From assembly GCA_038030265.1 (NCBI GenBank), contig CM075937.1:25834198-25898197 (forward strand): a DNA stretch of 64,000 bases, written 5' to 3'. The notes under the pieces were generated by a model that was not told the DNA's origin, made no database searches, and saw only the letters and a program-made list of their open reading frames with translations. Both the position numbers and the translations under genes were made by a program. Positions 32,940-45,400 of the stretch are shown in pieces. Origin of the DNA: Corythucha ciliata (Eukaryota > Arthropoda > Insecta > Hemiptera > Tingidae). Each line of letters starts with the position of its first letter. Within the stretch, counting starts at the first letter, position 1.

Positions 32940-34975
32940 CTTTCGTTCTCTGACTTACGCGGTCTCGTTTTTCGTGTACACGCATATAATTTCAACCTCC
33001 TCATCGACCTTCGCCGCAAACGCCTCGTCGATGGTACCACGCAACTTTACACGCAAGCCATTCCGTGTTCTGTCCCCTCGTCCCTATGTTCCACAATCCT
33101 CTCCGTCGACAACACCTCGAATTCCTTCGCAAAACTCCTTCACCACTTCCCCGAAATCACTCGACCTTCTCCTTTCCCTCACTCCTGTTCCTCGCACAAG
33201 ACCCAACACGTTATTGAAACAAACTGGCCTCCCATTCGCTCTCGTTTTCGACGTCTTCCACCAGAGAAACTCCAAGCTGCCAGAAAAGAGTTCTAGATGA
33301 TGCTCGATCTTGGGATCTGTCGACCCTCAAAATCAAGCTGGTCCACTCCACTTCACCTAGCACGCAAAAAAGATGGAAGCTGGCGTCCATGCGGTGACTT
33401 CCGGCGGTTAAATGCCGTCACTAAGCCCGACCGCTATCCCCTACCCCACATTCACGATTTTTCATCCAACCTACATGGAGCTAAAATTTTCTCAAAACTG
33501 GATCTTTTGAGGGCTTACAACCAAATGCCTATCGCACCTACCGACATCGAGAAAACAGCCATTATCACCCCCTTCGGACTCTTTGAATTCCCAATGATGA
33601 TTTTCGGTCTGAAAAATGCCGGACAGACTTTTCAGCGATTCATGCATGAAGTTCTTCGAGACCTCCCGTTCGTCTTCACATACCTCGATGACGTCCTGGT
33701 CGCTTCAACGTCTCCAGAGGAACACGAAGAACACCTTTCTCTTGTGTTCCAACAATTAAAAGATTACGGAATCTGCCTTAATCCCGCAAAATGTGTTTTC
33801 GGCGTAGAAGAAATCGATTTTCTCGGCTTTCGAATCACTCCGTCGCAGGCACCGCTTCTCTGACTCAGCGCGTTCAGGCACTGCCGACCGTCCACCTTCC
33901 GGGTCTTGCGTCGTTTTTTAGGTACAATGAATTTCTATCGCCGTTTTCTCCGTCGAGTGGCCTGGTCCCAAGTAAAACTTCACAACGCACTCAGAGATTG
34001 CAAAAACGACAACGCTCTCATTACCTGGAATTCCGATTTGAGTCAAGCATACGACGATTGTCTCAAAACCCTCGCCAACGCCACCCTTCTGGCTCATCCG
34101 AAGCCTGACTGTCCTTTACTCCTTCGTTGACGCTTCAGACATGGCAATCAGCTCCGTTCTTCAACAAAGCATTGACGGCTTCTCCCCACCGTTAGCTATT
34201 TTCTCCAGAAAACTGACAGACACGGAAACTCGTTGTAGCACATTCGACAAAGAACTTCTCGCAATTTATGCATCGATCAAACATTTTCGACACTTTGTAG
34301 AAGGTCAAAACTTAACAGTTTACACGGACCACAAACCGCTTTCTTTTGCTTTCTCTCAGAATCTCGAAAAAGCGTCACCTAGCCAGTTCCGTCACTTTGG
34401 ATTTTATTCCGTCACTTGGATTTCAGTTCGTCACATCAGTGGTAAGGCCGAATGGAGGAGGAATGTGATAGCCGATTTCGTGTCCAGACTCGAAACCATT
34501 AACCTCTTCGATTTCGCCGAAGTTGCCAAAATTCAAGAAAACGACGACGAACTGAAAAATCTCCTCAAATCCCCTGCAAACTCTCTCAAACTCCGCCGAG
34601 AATTGATTCCAGGCCTCGCCACATACCTTGATTGCGATGAAAGAAATCGTGTTTTCATTCCTTTCCCTCTCCGCTATAAAGTTTTCCGTCTCATCCACAA
34701 CGCCACACACCCTTCTCCGAAACGCACTTCGCTACTCGTTCGCGAACGCTTCGTCTGGCCAGGTATAGAACGCGATTCCAAATTGCAGGCTAAAGCTTGC
34801 CTTCAGTGCCAAAGGTCCAAAGTCGGACGACACACAAATAGCACTCCTGGAACGTTTCCCTCTGTCGACGCCCGTTTTCAGCATGTGTCCATCTCGATAT
34901 CGTCGGTCCTCTTCCCCAGTCTGAAAACATGCGCTACATTCTCACAACTTAATATGAAGTTGGATGTCGATATGA
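32940..34975 (+). pseudogene. gypsy copy C: protease end, reverse transcriptase, RNase H, integrase start
   Basis: Starting with FNLLIDLRRKRLVDGTTQL (end of protease), it runs through a good reverse transcriptase ([29 protein letters not shown], stop at 33863 from a frameshift), the RRFLGTMNFYRRFLRRVAW connection, RNase H ([29 protein letters not shown]) and the start of integrase (HLIHNATH-like, RFVWPGIERDSKLQAKACLQ). It ends near 34975, before the integrase core. It is related to copy B but diverged from it, so it is an independent insertion. Confidence 0.85.
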
Positions 34976-35011
34976 AGCAACAGTGGTATGGTATGAATGA
35001 CCAACGATATA

Positions 35012-35410
35012 CAGGGTGTTCATAAAAGAATGCCCTAGTTTCAAAAATCTGTATTTCTGAAAATATTTAATTTACAGACATGAAATTGGTCCCAAATGAA
35101 AGATTATAATTCACAGTTTTTTTCCCATACCTACAAATGTTCTATATGTCCACCTCCAACAGCACGAACGACGTCAATGCGGTAATTAAGCTCATCCCAG
35201 ACCCTCATTAGCATGTCGGGTGTCACACTTAGTCCTGCAGCTTGAATACGCATACGAAGATCCTTTAACTGGTGGTGCGATCTCTCGGCAACCGAAAAAA
35301 ACTATGGAACTTCTACTTTCATAAGGAATCAACTTTTTCTCGCTAAGTTTAAAATTAACGAAGTTATTTGCAGATTTTTGAAACTAGGGCATTCTTTTAT
35401 GAACACCCTG
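35012..35410 (-). mobile_element. deleted mariner/Tc1-type element
   Basis: Ends CAGGGTGTTCATAAAAGAAT and its reverse complement span about 40 bp, with TA on both sides (35010-35011 and 35411-35412). On the minus strand, about 35290-35146 encodes the C-terminus of a mariner-family transposase (VWDELNYRIDVVRAVGGGHI, then EHL and stop). It is therefore an internal-deletion derivative and links the CAGGGTG-ended MITEs in this window to a transposase family. Confidence 0.88.
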
Positions 35411-35412
35411 TA

Positions 35413-36090
35413 TAAACCTGGAGGGGCGTGGAGGGGGCAGGTCGTCCCCTGGTCAACAATCACCCTCTCCTTGTGTAGTTATGGCAACATGGCACTTATT
35501 TTGAAACTCCACCCCTCTCATCCACTATGGGAGCTTATTTGATGGCTATTCTTTATCAGCAGTGATGAGCAGTCCAGTTCTTTTATATATCGTTGGTTAT
35601 GACTAGAGAACCTTTAAACCAGGTATGCTTGGCCGCCATATTGTGCTCTTCTGTCAAGAAAAGATAGTGTGTACTGTTCACGTTTAATAGTATTGTTTAG
35701 CTAGTAAACTAGCACTTTATTGTATATTAATTTGGAATTAGTTCTTCTGATCGTCTGAGAGGCCACAGTTAGGCATTATTTCACCAAATGATATTAATTT
35801 AGGTAAAGAATAAGCGCGTGTAAAGTGATTTTTCGTCTATCTCGTTTAAGACCAGTGTTCGTGTTCCTGAGTGCTCCCAGAGGCCTTTTCATCATTTTAC
35901 AATTCCTAAAAACGCTTATAACTTGAAGAATCATTTCTTTTATTGAACGTTCTTGGCGGGTTTAAAATTGACGTCCTCGATTTATTTCTAACAATCCGCC
36001 AGTTTATGTCATTTAAAGTTTCCACACTTTAGAATTGCAGTTCTTTTAATGAACGTATTCGACCACGTAACTTGGATGCCTGCTTTTTTT
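35413..36090. other. non-coding, possible upstream region of the THAP fragment
   Basis: No gene is recognised. Near 36080-36094 a pyrimidine tract ends TTTTTTTTTAG directly before the THAP start codon, which would serve as a splice acceptor. Confidence 0.35.
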
Positions 36091-36097
36091 TTAGATA

Positions 36098-36255
36098 ATG
36101 GATGGCTGCTGCCCCGTTAATTGTTCAAATAGCGTAAAAAGGGATTTTGAATGTTTCGATTTCCCCTAGAGAATGAAAGAAGACAGCGCTGGCTTCAAAA
36201 TTGCAGGCAGGATAAATGGGTCCCAGTCCCAACTAGTCATTCAGTTCTTTGTGAG
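36098..36255 (+). pseudogene. THAP zinc-finger exon with one frameshift
   Basis: From ATG 36098 the reading is MDGCCPVNCSNSVKRDFECF plus DFP, then a stop. One base out of register it continues as NERRQRWLQNCRQDKWVPVP and TSHSVLCE, and ends at a GTAAAT donor (36256). C-x3/4-C, FP, RR..W, W.P and S..LC are the classic THAP spacing, so the domain is nearly complete. The following exon, which would hold the HF and AVPTIF parts, was not found. Either a decayed P-type transposase or a decayed host THAP gene would fit. Confidence 0.72.
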
Positions 36256-38088
36256 GTAAATATAATTTCTAGTGTTCTAGTGTACTGAAAACAAAATGTT
36301 TCTATCGGGGAATTGTTCTCTGTGTTTGTCTTCACACGAGAATAATTTCCAGAAACGACGAGCTCTCCACAATGCCCACCCCACCAAAAAAATAAAAAAA
36401 CCTATCACTTCAATTTTCCACCAGTCTTCACCATCAACATACCATTTTAATTTAGAATGAACGAGTGGAAAACCATATCACTGGGAACACTGAAATCTTA
36501 CAATTTTCAATTTGCGAGAGCAATGCCTGATGAACGAAATCTTGAACAAGGAAAAGGGCCTTCAGTCTGGGCTGGGTGGTCGAAAAAGGGTCTGCCTGGT
36601 CACTCTTTAATACTTGATATAATAAGTATATAAGATGTCGATTAAACTAAATAATCCCTTAAGACGAAGATGCCCAAGACAGTTTTAAAACCACCATTTC
36701 TTCGTGCTCTCCTAGTAGGCGATTGATCTCTCGCAATTCACGCTGAAGCGACAATATACGCTGTTCGTTCCCAGGCTATAAGACGCCAATAACATCGTTA
36801 TCGTCGGTAACATTCACAGGGCGTAGTAACTTACGTTAATTTTCGCCTTAGAATTATTTGAGGAATCAAATTCAGATGGTTGGTGCAAGAAGCTTTTTCA
36901 GAGTCAATCACAAATCGTGACTAGAAAAAACGATTATGCAACGTAAAAAGAAGCTCAGCGACATCACCGATCAATAAATTGTAATTAATATGTGAATATA
37001 AGAAGCATAAAACCAACATAAAACAATAAAATCTTGAAAGAAAGAAATAAAAAAGCTTCTCCATTCTATTATCCGATATAGCATAACTTAGTCATTAGAG
37101 CTCAATATGGCGGGCAAGCAAAATATACTCCCCTCACCTGTCCAAGAGAAAAACTGCTACAAAATTCGACGAATCCTTTAAATTTAAAATATATTAAGTG
37201 GTTTTTATCTTCTTACCACGGTTGATAGTGAGGGGTGGGGGAATTTCAGTCTAGCCTCCCTCCCCCTTGACGAAATCCTGGATCCGCGCCTGACGGCATC
37301 GATGAATTTAGGAACACCCCCTATGCTGGTTTTTTCATTTCTGGTCATGAATTACCGCCTTTTCACAATTGTAGCCGCGAAACAGAACAGCGTGTTAGCG
37401 AGTTTTCTAAATTTCAGCTGTTAAAGGGACACCATAAGTCACGAATTCGCAGATTTTTCTCAATTTCAGCCTCGAATGAGGGTTTTTTTCTCGGAATTTC
37501 GTTCCTAAATTCATGAACGTATAAACTCCCTCCATCTTACCGTCTTAAAGCTTTTCAGGGAGCTCCTCTGAAGAGGGGCTCAGGTCTGTCTGCCCCCATC
37601 ATGCCACGGTACTGATTATTACTTATTTGACAGATTTTTTTAACGGGATGGAATAGGTACACTTTTACGGATTTTAGATGGAATTTTGAACTTGACTTGA
37701 CGGGAAAAGGAAAATTTCAGTTGAAAACGCTGTCTTGAGTCGCTTGATTATAGAAACATGCAGGGAATTTCTTTTGTTGTGTGCTGGGGTTTTTTAATTG
37801 GTACGGTATGGCTGCTTCATGTTGTGTTGTCTTCATTGTTGACTTGACCGCCCCAACTCGCGAAACCCCGTGTACTACGTGACGCGGGACCCACGCGATT
37901 TTAGTGTTTAGAACGAGTTTAGCGATTTTAGGGGGTGCACGATTTTCATTGACAACGCGCACAGATAGAACGCTACGGGCGTTTTCCACTGAAATTGCGT
38001 GACTTCCGATCACGTAGGACAGGCCCTTAAGCTCCAACAGCAATGGCTACAAAACACAGAAAACATCCAACAACACAATAGACAACCA
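36256..38088. other. mostly non-coding; one possible terminal exon and one unassigned frame
   Basis: On the minus strand 36775-36659 reads as a short coiled-coil tail (EQRILSLQRELREINRLLGE, then a stop), preceded by a TTATAG acceptor. Its heptad pattern is good, but no upstream exon was found. A 108-codon minus-strand frame at 37717-38043 has no domain I recognise. The rest shows nothing. Confidence 0.3.
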
Positions 38089-38190
38089 AAAACGTTCTAA
38101 CCACAGTTGGAAACACCAGCCAAAAAAGCTCTAACCACAGTCTGAACCACCAACCAAAGTAAAGCTCTAACCACAGTAGCAGGGGGGGGG
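38089..38190. repeat. minisatellite, unit about 35-37 bp, about 2.5 copies
   Basis: GCTCTAACCACAGT recurs three times (the first as GTTCTAACCACAGT), each followed by diverged GAA(A)C(C)ACCA(G/A)CCAAA text. A run of 11 G follows at about 38182-38192, and another lies near 38256. Confidence 0.7.
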
Positions 38191-38910
38191 GGAGATTTGG
38201 CCCGGTAGCGTGTGGAGGATACTGCTTCTTTTCTTGTTATGGTCCTGTGTTTTTAGGGGGGGGGGGAACCGCGGAGTCTTGAAGAGGAGAGTAGAGAGTT
38301 CGAAGAGCCGGTGACACTGTGACAGTGAGACACACGTCAGTACGAAGGGCCAAGCCTCGTGGCCAGCCCGCGCGTCAGCTCGTTCACGTAACTCGAACGC
38401 TCTTTCTTGTTCTTATTGTTAAACGCCCATGAACTCCAGGCATGAAAGTCAGGCATTATTTTCAAACTTACCATATAATTGTTACAAAAAATTAAAGTTC
38501 ACTTACAAAATAGCATCGAACGAATAACATGCAGTTAAATGCAACATATTTTGCTAAGACAAAAATATCAATTTTATTTAAAATAACTAACAAGAAAAAA
38601 ATACTTCGCAGGAATATGTCATCTATCCTCTTCGTCCTTTCTTTTAAGTTATGTACATTGAGCTACGCTACTGTTCTTAAAGTAATACACCTTACTAGTG
38701 AGTATTACAATAAAGTAAAAGGTGTGTAGGAGGAGGGGCTTATCTCTACATATCACAAGTACAGTCAAATATGACAATTATTTAAGTCTAGTGACTAATA
38801 GGCACAACGGGACAGCCTTATTTTTCGTAAGATAAACTTACCTTTTATGGGTTTAATTTAGGTTCTAAATAAAAGTGGTTAGTACGAGGGAGTGGGGAAT
38901 GTAGTGAAGA
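38191..38910. other. non-coding, 3' flank of PERK
   Basis: No gene is recognised. The stretch is downstream of the PERK stop codon (38911). AATAAA-like words in minus orientation (TTTATT) occur near 38572, and an A/T-rich part at 38820-38880 is a plausible 3' UTR. Confidence 0.35.
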
Positions 38911-39394
38911 TCAGGATGATTCAGTTAACGTACGAGTACGCGTGAACGAGGGTTCTCTATGTCGAAATGGTAACTGGAAATGGCCCTCCTGAGAGAGCGA
39001 ACCATCGGACTGCAGTTTTACCATTGGCTCGCGGGAGCGGATGCCGATCGTAGTGGGTCTGCTTTTTGGATTTGATGACAGCATCATGAGCAACAATTTG
39101 TGCTGAGAGAAGGGGAGGGGAATTGTGAATTTCTCAAAAAAGAGATAATTTACAGAACAGAGTTTCTGTTCGAAAATGAACAAAACTTACCTCAGCGGAA
39201 TGTTTTTTGTTGAAATCATGGGGGAACACGAGCTCGCGGACTTTTTCTAGAGTTTTATACCGTTCCATCTCAGTGTTGAAATTCGTAAGTAGCTCGAAGA
39301 AAATCACTCCAAGAGAATAAATATCCACCTTGTAATCATATTGTTTGCCTTCCACCTAGAAAAACACGCGAACAACAAATAGAATAGAAAAACC

Positions 39395-39429
<35 letters not shown>

Positions 39430-42400
39430 CACTCACAAAATACACGAAAAAGGGTTTGAAATGACATGAAGAGCAATCTTCTGAATTTCTCCCACCCAAT
39501 AGCAAATAACAAATTATCTGTACACCGTAAGTTTTGACAGTCCAGAAAAAAATGTATCCGGGTTCGGTAAAAAATTGAGTTTCTGAATCGTGAGAACTTG
39601 AATATTTCTAATTCGCAAAGAACTTGCCCGCCCCCAATGTCACGCTTCAAAAATCGCCAAACATCAACCATTTACCTGTTCTGGCGACATGTACAGATGA
39701 GTGCCTACGTGTGCCGTATGCCTCTCGTCGACCAATCCTCCAGCACGACGTCGCCCTAGAAGAGGACTTCGAAAATCACCGACGTCGTCGTCTGACATGG
39801 CCGTTACAAGACCAAAATCGCCAACTTTGATTTGACCATCGTACGAGAAAAATATATTTGACGGCTACGGAAACACTTGCGTTGTTAGCTCAAATTAACA
39901 AAAAGGAGCTGATCGAATTACCTTCAAGTCCCGGTGAATTAATCCTTGAAAATGGACGTATTCCACAGCAAGAAGGATTTGATTGAATATATTCAGGACT
40001 TCATCTTTTTCCCTTTTAGGGGTGGCTTTGAGCCAGTCTTTGAGTGAGTCACGCTTACAGAGCTGCATCTGTATGTATAGGAACTTTCTAGTGAGAAAAA
40101 CAGTCCGATTACAGAAACTTAAGCGATGCTAGGAGGGGTGTACTGTTTTTGATTACCGTCGAACTGGATTAGAATAGGACGGAGATGAATCGAGAGACAG
40201 ACTCGTCGGCCTTTCAGCTCGATACTTCCTTCCTGGTGTTGAAGAAGTGAGTTGCTTGGTGTCCGCTTGTCCATTCTCCGATTTTGGACTGCAAAATTTT
40301 TAAAAAATAAACAAAGAAGATACGACAGACGAAAATAAAAAAAAAATCCACAAATGTTCTACTTTTCGAATACTATCGACGAACCCGATGAGTCCTCGTA
40401 AGCGGGAGCTCGCCGACGATTTGGCGGGTCGTCAAACGATAGCTTCAGCGAGTTCGATTCGTAAAAAATGGAAGTCGCTTTCTTATATACTGATTTGAGA
40501 ATGTTTCGATTTCGAAGCGAATTGTTATTGGTTGTACCGGTGGTTTCAGAAGTTGGGGTGACGTGTCCCGTCAAATCAACCATGACATCGCTACAAATAC
40601 CAATTTTGATTATAATAAACGAAACATTATGGTAAAATAACTAAATTAGATCACAAACCTATGAGCTTGTGCCCAACAGCGATCTTGAGTCTCTTGCCAA
40701 TTTAATGGGGGATCTTCCACCCACGAGTTAAAGTATCGAACAATGTGCTGATGATCAAGTTTGGCCAAAGCTTTAACTTCGCGTTTCATCCGGTCGTGAG
40801 CTTCTTCCCTGAAGAAAATCATAAGGTAACAATGGTACAAGTAGTCATTAAACAGAAAGGCGAGCCTCACTTGTTAGGAAGAGTTATTCTTTTTATTGCG
40901 TACTCGCTTTCGTCAATTTTATTTCGAGCGTGAAACACAACGCCGAACCCGCCCTTGCCAAGACAAGCTATTTGTTCGAAATCTGTTAAGTACCGCGAAA
41001 CGTAGTTCTCCTCGGAGGGCTGGGAATGATTGGACGAACCCGTACTGATTGTAGTTGTCGTAGTTGATGTTATGTTAGAACCTGAAGGGCCTGACTTCTC
41101 TTGAGTGATATTCTGAAAAAAAAAAAAAAGTTCAAAAATAATGTTGCGAAATTGTTGAGAGTTGAAAAGTACCTCGTTAACAGCCATCCAATAAAAAAAA
41201 GTGATCAGCCTCCTTTGAAGAATCAAGTTAATTATAATAGCAGCTATTATGCTGGTCAACAGGACTTCTTTCCTGAAAAGGAAACACTTTTATCTAAATA
41301 AACTTCGAAAGCACCACGTTCGATAGGTATTTTCCCAAAGATGGCTTACGCCAGGCGGTGTGTATTGGAAAAGATCTCTTCAAAAACCGAACAACTTACC
41401 ACCAATACCAAAACGAAGCAATCACAATTGGGGTCTCAATGATTTTTTCAGAAAATTCTTCAACTTCGACAACGGTATCGTGGAATATGTCATCTTCCTC
41501 GTCCTCGGTACTGTAATTTGTAACGGTAGAACCATTTTGGCTGTCATCTGCGCAAATTTTCTTATCATTCGAGTCTTCAATACCCTTAGGCTCATCCTCA
41601 GAGCCGTACAAATAAAATCCTTTGCCTGCAAATAAAAGCTCGTTAGAATAAGACGACGTCCAGGGCCAGAGGACACGAGCGACGTTATACCATTCACGTA
41701 TTCTGAAGCGTACAAAACCGATAACCCGGTAGTTGAAGTTGTTTCATCAGTTATTTGAAGCATTTCTTTGGGTCCTTCGATACCGAGGAAACCATATGAA
41801 GCAGGTACTGGTGCCCACGGAATGCTTGGCAAAATGTCGTCGGTTATCAAGTGATGTTTTAGACGGTTAGCGCTCTCGAGCACTTTGTTTTGAAGCCGGA
41901 CACTTTCTTGAATATAAAGCTAAAGGCACACCGTGAATACTATTTTCATAAAAGGCCGTTTTTAATTGGCGATTCAAAGACGCGCTGAGTGGAGGTAAGA
42001 TGAACTAGTTCTGGCCATTTCTAAAGGGGACGGACGCCTTTTGTTCGGCATCCAAGTTTTCTCGAACATGATTGGTAGATTCTTGGATGCCACATATGCT
42101 TTCATAGACCGGCGGGGGCGGGATTTCTATGGCACCGTTGCCGTGTCCGATCCCTATTGTGGTTTCCACGGAAAATCAAATCATTTTTGAAGATTTGCAC
42201 TGCTTTATAACATAATAAGGCGCCTTATTTACTAAAAGTTAGCGCCGACGCTATCCACCCGTCCTCCCCGAAATAGAACATATGTTTTTCGACAGGACGG
42301 GTGGATAGCGCCGGCGCTTAATTTTAGTGAAAAAGGTCTAAGGTACGATCCATTGTTTTGCCAGTTCAGGGGGGTTGTCAATTGTCATAGGCCCGTTTTA

Positions 42401-45400
42401 CACGAGTAAGTTTTTTGTTCAAAAATGTGTTCAATCTGAACACAAACAGACGGTTTGAGGCAGGGAACATCTGTCAATTTTTTTCAAAATGGCTACTTTG
42501 ATCAAAAAACTTACTCGTGTAAAACGGGCCATAGAAAAGTGAAACACATGTGAGACGAGATGAGATTGACATTAACAGCTAAAATTTAAGCGCACGGGCT
42601 GTGAAATTCACTGTCATATTGGGTGCGTTGTGAAACTCAACACTAGCTCAGCACTTGAAGCAGTATCGTTGTTAAACTCCTAATACAGCTCAGTGCTGGA
42701 CAAAAAATGCTTAGCCATCTGATGAAGCACATCTTCTCGATGCTAAGGTAACAGCTTCAATCGCGCTGAAACCTTTTATTCCGCATAATAGTACAATTTG
42801 ACATAACATTTTTAAAATTGTGATAAGATAGAAAGTTGTGAGAAAAACCTCCGCACAAACACCTCGATAGGGTAAATCAAGCGGCTTCAGCCTGTGTTTA
42901 AGCGCTTGAAGAAAGAGCTGAGTTTTACAGCGCAACCATTGTCTCACATGTGTTTCACTTTTCTATGACAACCTCCCTGCACTAGTGTAGAAAATCATGT
43001 GATCTCATTGACTTATTTTGAAAATTTTTAATGGAAATGAATTTCTTCAAAAGTGTAGCACTCGCGATAGTGTTTTGATTCCGATTGGAACCCACAATGG
43101 AAATGGCCGAAACTAGGTAGTTCATCTTACCTCCGCTTAGCGCGTGTTGGAATCACAAATACGTATAATTTTGTATAATGACCTGTTTATTGTGCATTCC
43201 TATGTACAGTACAGGGGACTTAGGTAGGTAGAGTTTTTCTTCAGGAGTTCTAGTCCCTCCGAATAGATCCACCCATTTTATTTTGGCACCATCTACTTGC
43301 CAAGCGCTGACGACGGGGAATTCAAACTAAAAAAACAAACTGTATTAGTTTCCTTCAAAGCCTAAAAAAAATCAACTATCACTTTACTTTATGTTTCCAG
43401 ACGACATTACCCGCCGAATCGAGAGCACAAACAAGCCCATCGGGGACAATAACCTTAAAAATCAAATCTGTTTGTTTGATCTCCTTCGATGAGTGGCAAT
43501 AAGCGGCTGGATCAACGGATATTTTCAAGTCATGTTGGCCCACGCTGAAATTCCATCGCTCGATACCCGTTCGCGGCTCGACGGCTCTAACTGTCTGAGT
43601 ATGCCTCTGAATGAGAACGATGTCACCTTGATTTCCGCTCAGTTCGTTCGTATCGTTCAGACCGTCGCAACTGGCCATCGAGCACTCGTATAGAACTTTC
43701 CCGCTCGTTACATCCACACCGTATGTTCGACTTTCAACGCCACCTGGATAGTATTGCGAAGATAGGAAAAGCGAATAATGGTTTAACTCTTACTTATTAG
43801 CGAGTTTAGCACCCTTCCGATAAACCATACGATAACCTTATATTCAAATAGATAGATTGATTGATTCAACAATAATTATTGTAGTCCAGGGAGGTTGTAG
43901 AGATTTTTACAATGGGGGACTTGCATGAATGCCTGATTTGGGAAAAAAGTATACCAGTGAATTGGCCCATGGACAGAAAGATATCAACGGTAATTGCAGC
44001 ACGATTGGTGCGTTTGGTGATTTTTAAATAGATGTTGAAGTTCTTCAGGAGGAGATGGATGGTGCGACGTCCCGAAATGACGTCAATGGTCACTTGTGAA
44101 GCATTTGAGGCAACTCTAATGTTTTGTTTACAAATAATAAGAACAAAATTGTCCCCCAGAAAACGCGTCTTACCCTCCTCTTCCCAACACCATGCATTTC
44201 ATTAACTTACCTTCAACGTAATCAACCCCCCCCCCCCCAGGGAGCAATTGTCTTGTTGAATAGCCCTCTTCAAGAAACGCCAGTGATGTAATGAAATACT
44301 CGTAATTTAGAAAAGAAATTAACTACGTTGCATTGATCTATTAATGAATTGAATAAATTATTGAATTAATTAAATTTATTTTACGTTTGTATTATAATAA
44401 ACGGAACTGATGCTAATACTCGCTATAAAAAATCCATGCTACCTGAGATCACTAAGTCATCCGAATACCGAAATGACGACTTCAGGAGATGATCGGCACT
44501 AATGGGAACTGCCTCCACTGTTTTTCCATTCATTTTGTATAATCCTCCACTCAGAGACGGAATCATTCGAACCCACTGTCCATTGTTCGTCAGCTGTTCC
44601 GATGTTAAAACGTACAGAAACATCATGAGCATGCTATTTATTCTAGTTTCTATATCAACCAAACCTCTAACGTGTGTATACTCGACGACAGCATGGCTCC
44701 AGGTCCGGTTTCGATGCTCCACTGTTTTTCGCCACCCATGACATTTAGAGCGGACACTTTTCCATCGAGAGTGCTCACGAAAATCAAACTTGAAAGAACA
44801 GAAAATTTGTTCACGTAGAAGAAATTGGAGGCGATAAAAGAAAAAAACAGACATTTTTGGTTTTTAGAACACCGCAGCAATTGAAGACTCAACTGATTGC
44901 AACTTATACATGTAGAGTAAGATATTCTACAGGGTGTTCCAGGAGGAAACGTCAATACTTGCACATGGTGTAGTACTAAGTACGACGAACCAAAATTATC
45001 ATATGGACATAAGGTCGCAAACGCTTCGTTTCAGAGCTACAGGGGTTGTCATACTTTTTAAGGCAAACCACCTTTTTCCAACAAGAACCGTCTCTGATGA
45101 GTTAACCTTTCAAAATGGAACAACGTGAGTGACATTTCTGTAAAGAGCGCAAAATTTTCTTTGGAAAACACTACACCAAAACGCAAAAGTTGTCTTTAGA
45201 TATGTTTAACTATTACTTGAAAAAGCGAAAAAGAGTGTTATTTAATTTTCGTTCATCATTCAGAAGTTATTTTAGCCGAATTCATAATGGATCGTGCATC
45301 GGCCAACAACAGGGAAAACATGCCCATTTTGTAAGCTTTCAATTGGTCTGAAAAAAATTGAAATCGGTTGGGTTTTCACTGAGATATCATACCAAACGTT

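Larger units (their letters stand above)
41983..43147. mobile_element. outer element of a nested MITE cluster in PERK intron 5
   Basis: The inverted ends ACGCGCT(G/A)AG(T/C)GGAGGTAAGATGAACTA are at 41983-42010 and 43118-43147, with further matching GGCCATTT. Three other inverted-repeat elements lie inside. It fills most of the 1.26-kb intron between PERK exons 5 and 6 and does not touch either exon. Confidence 0.75.

Noticed and set aside
37717..38043. A 108-codon minus-strand gene
   Set aside because: No domain, splice signal or neighbour supports it.
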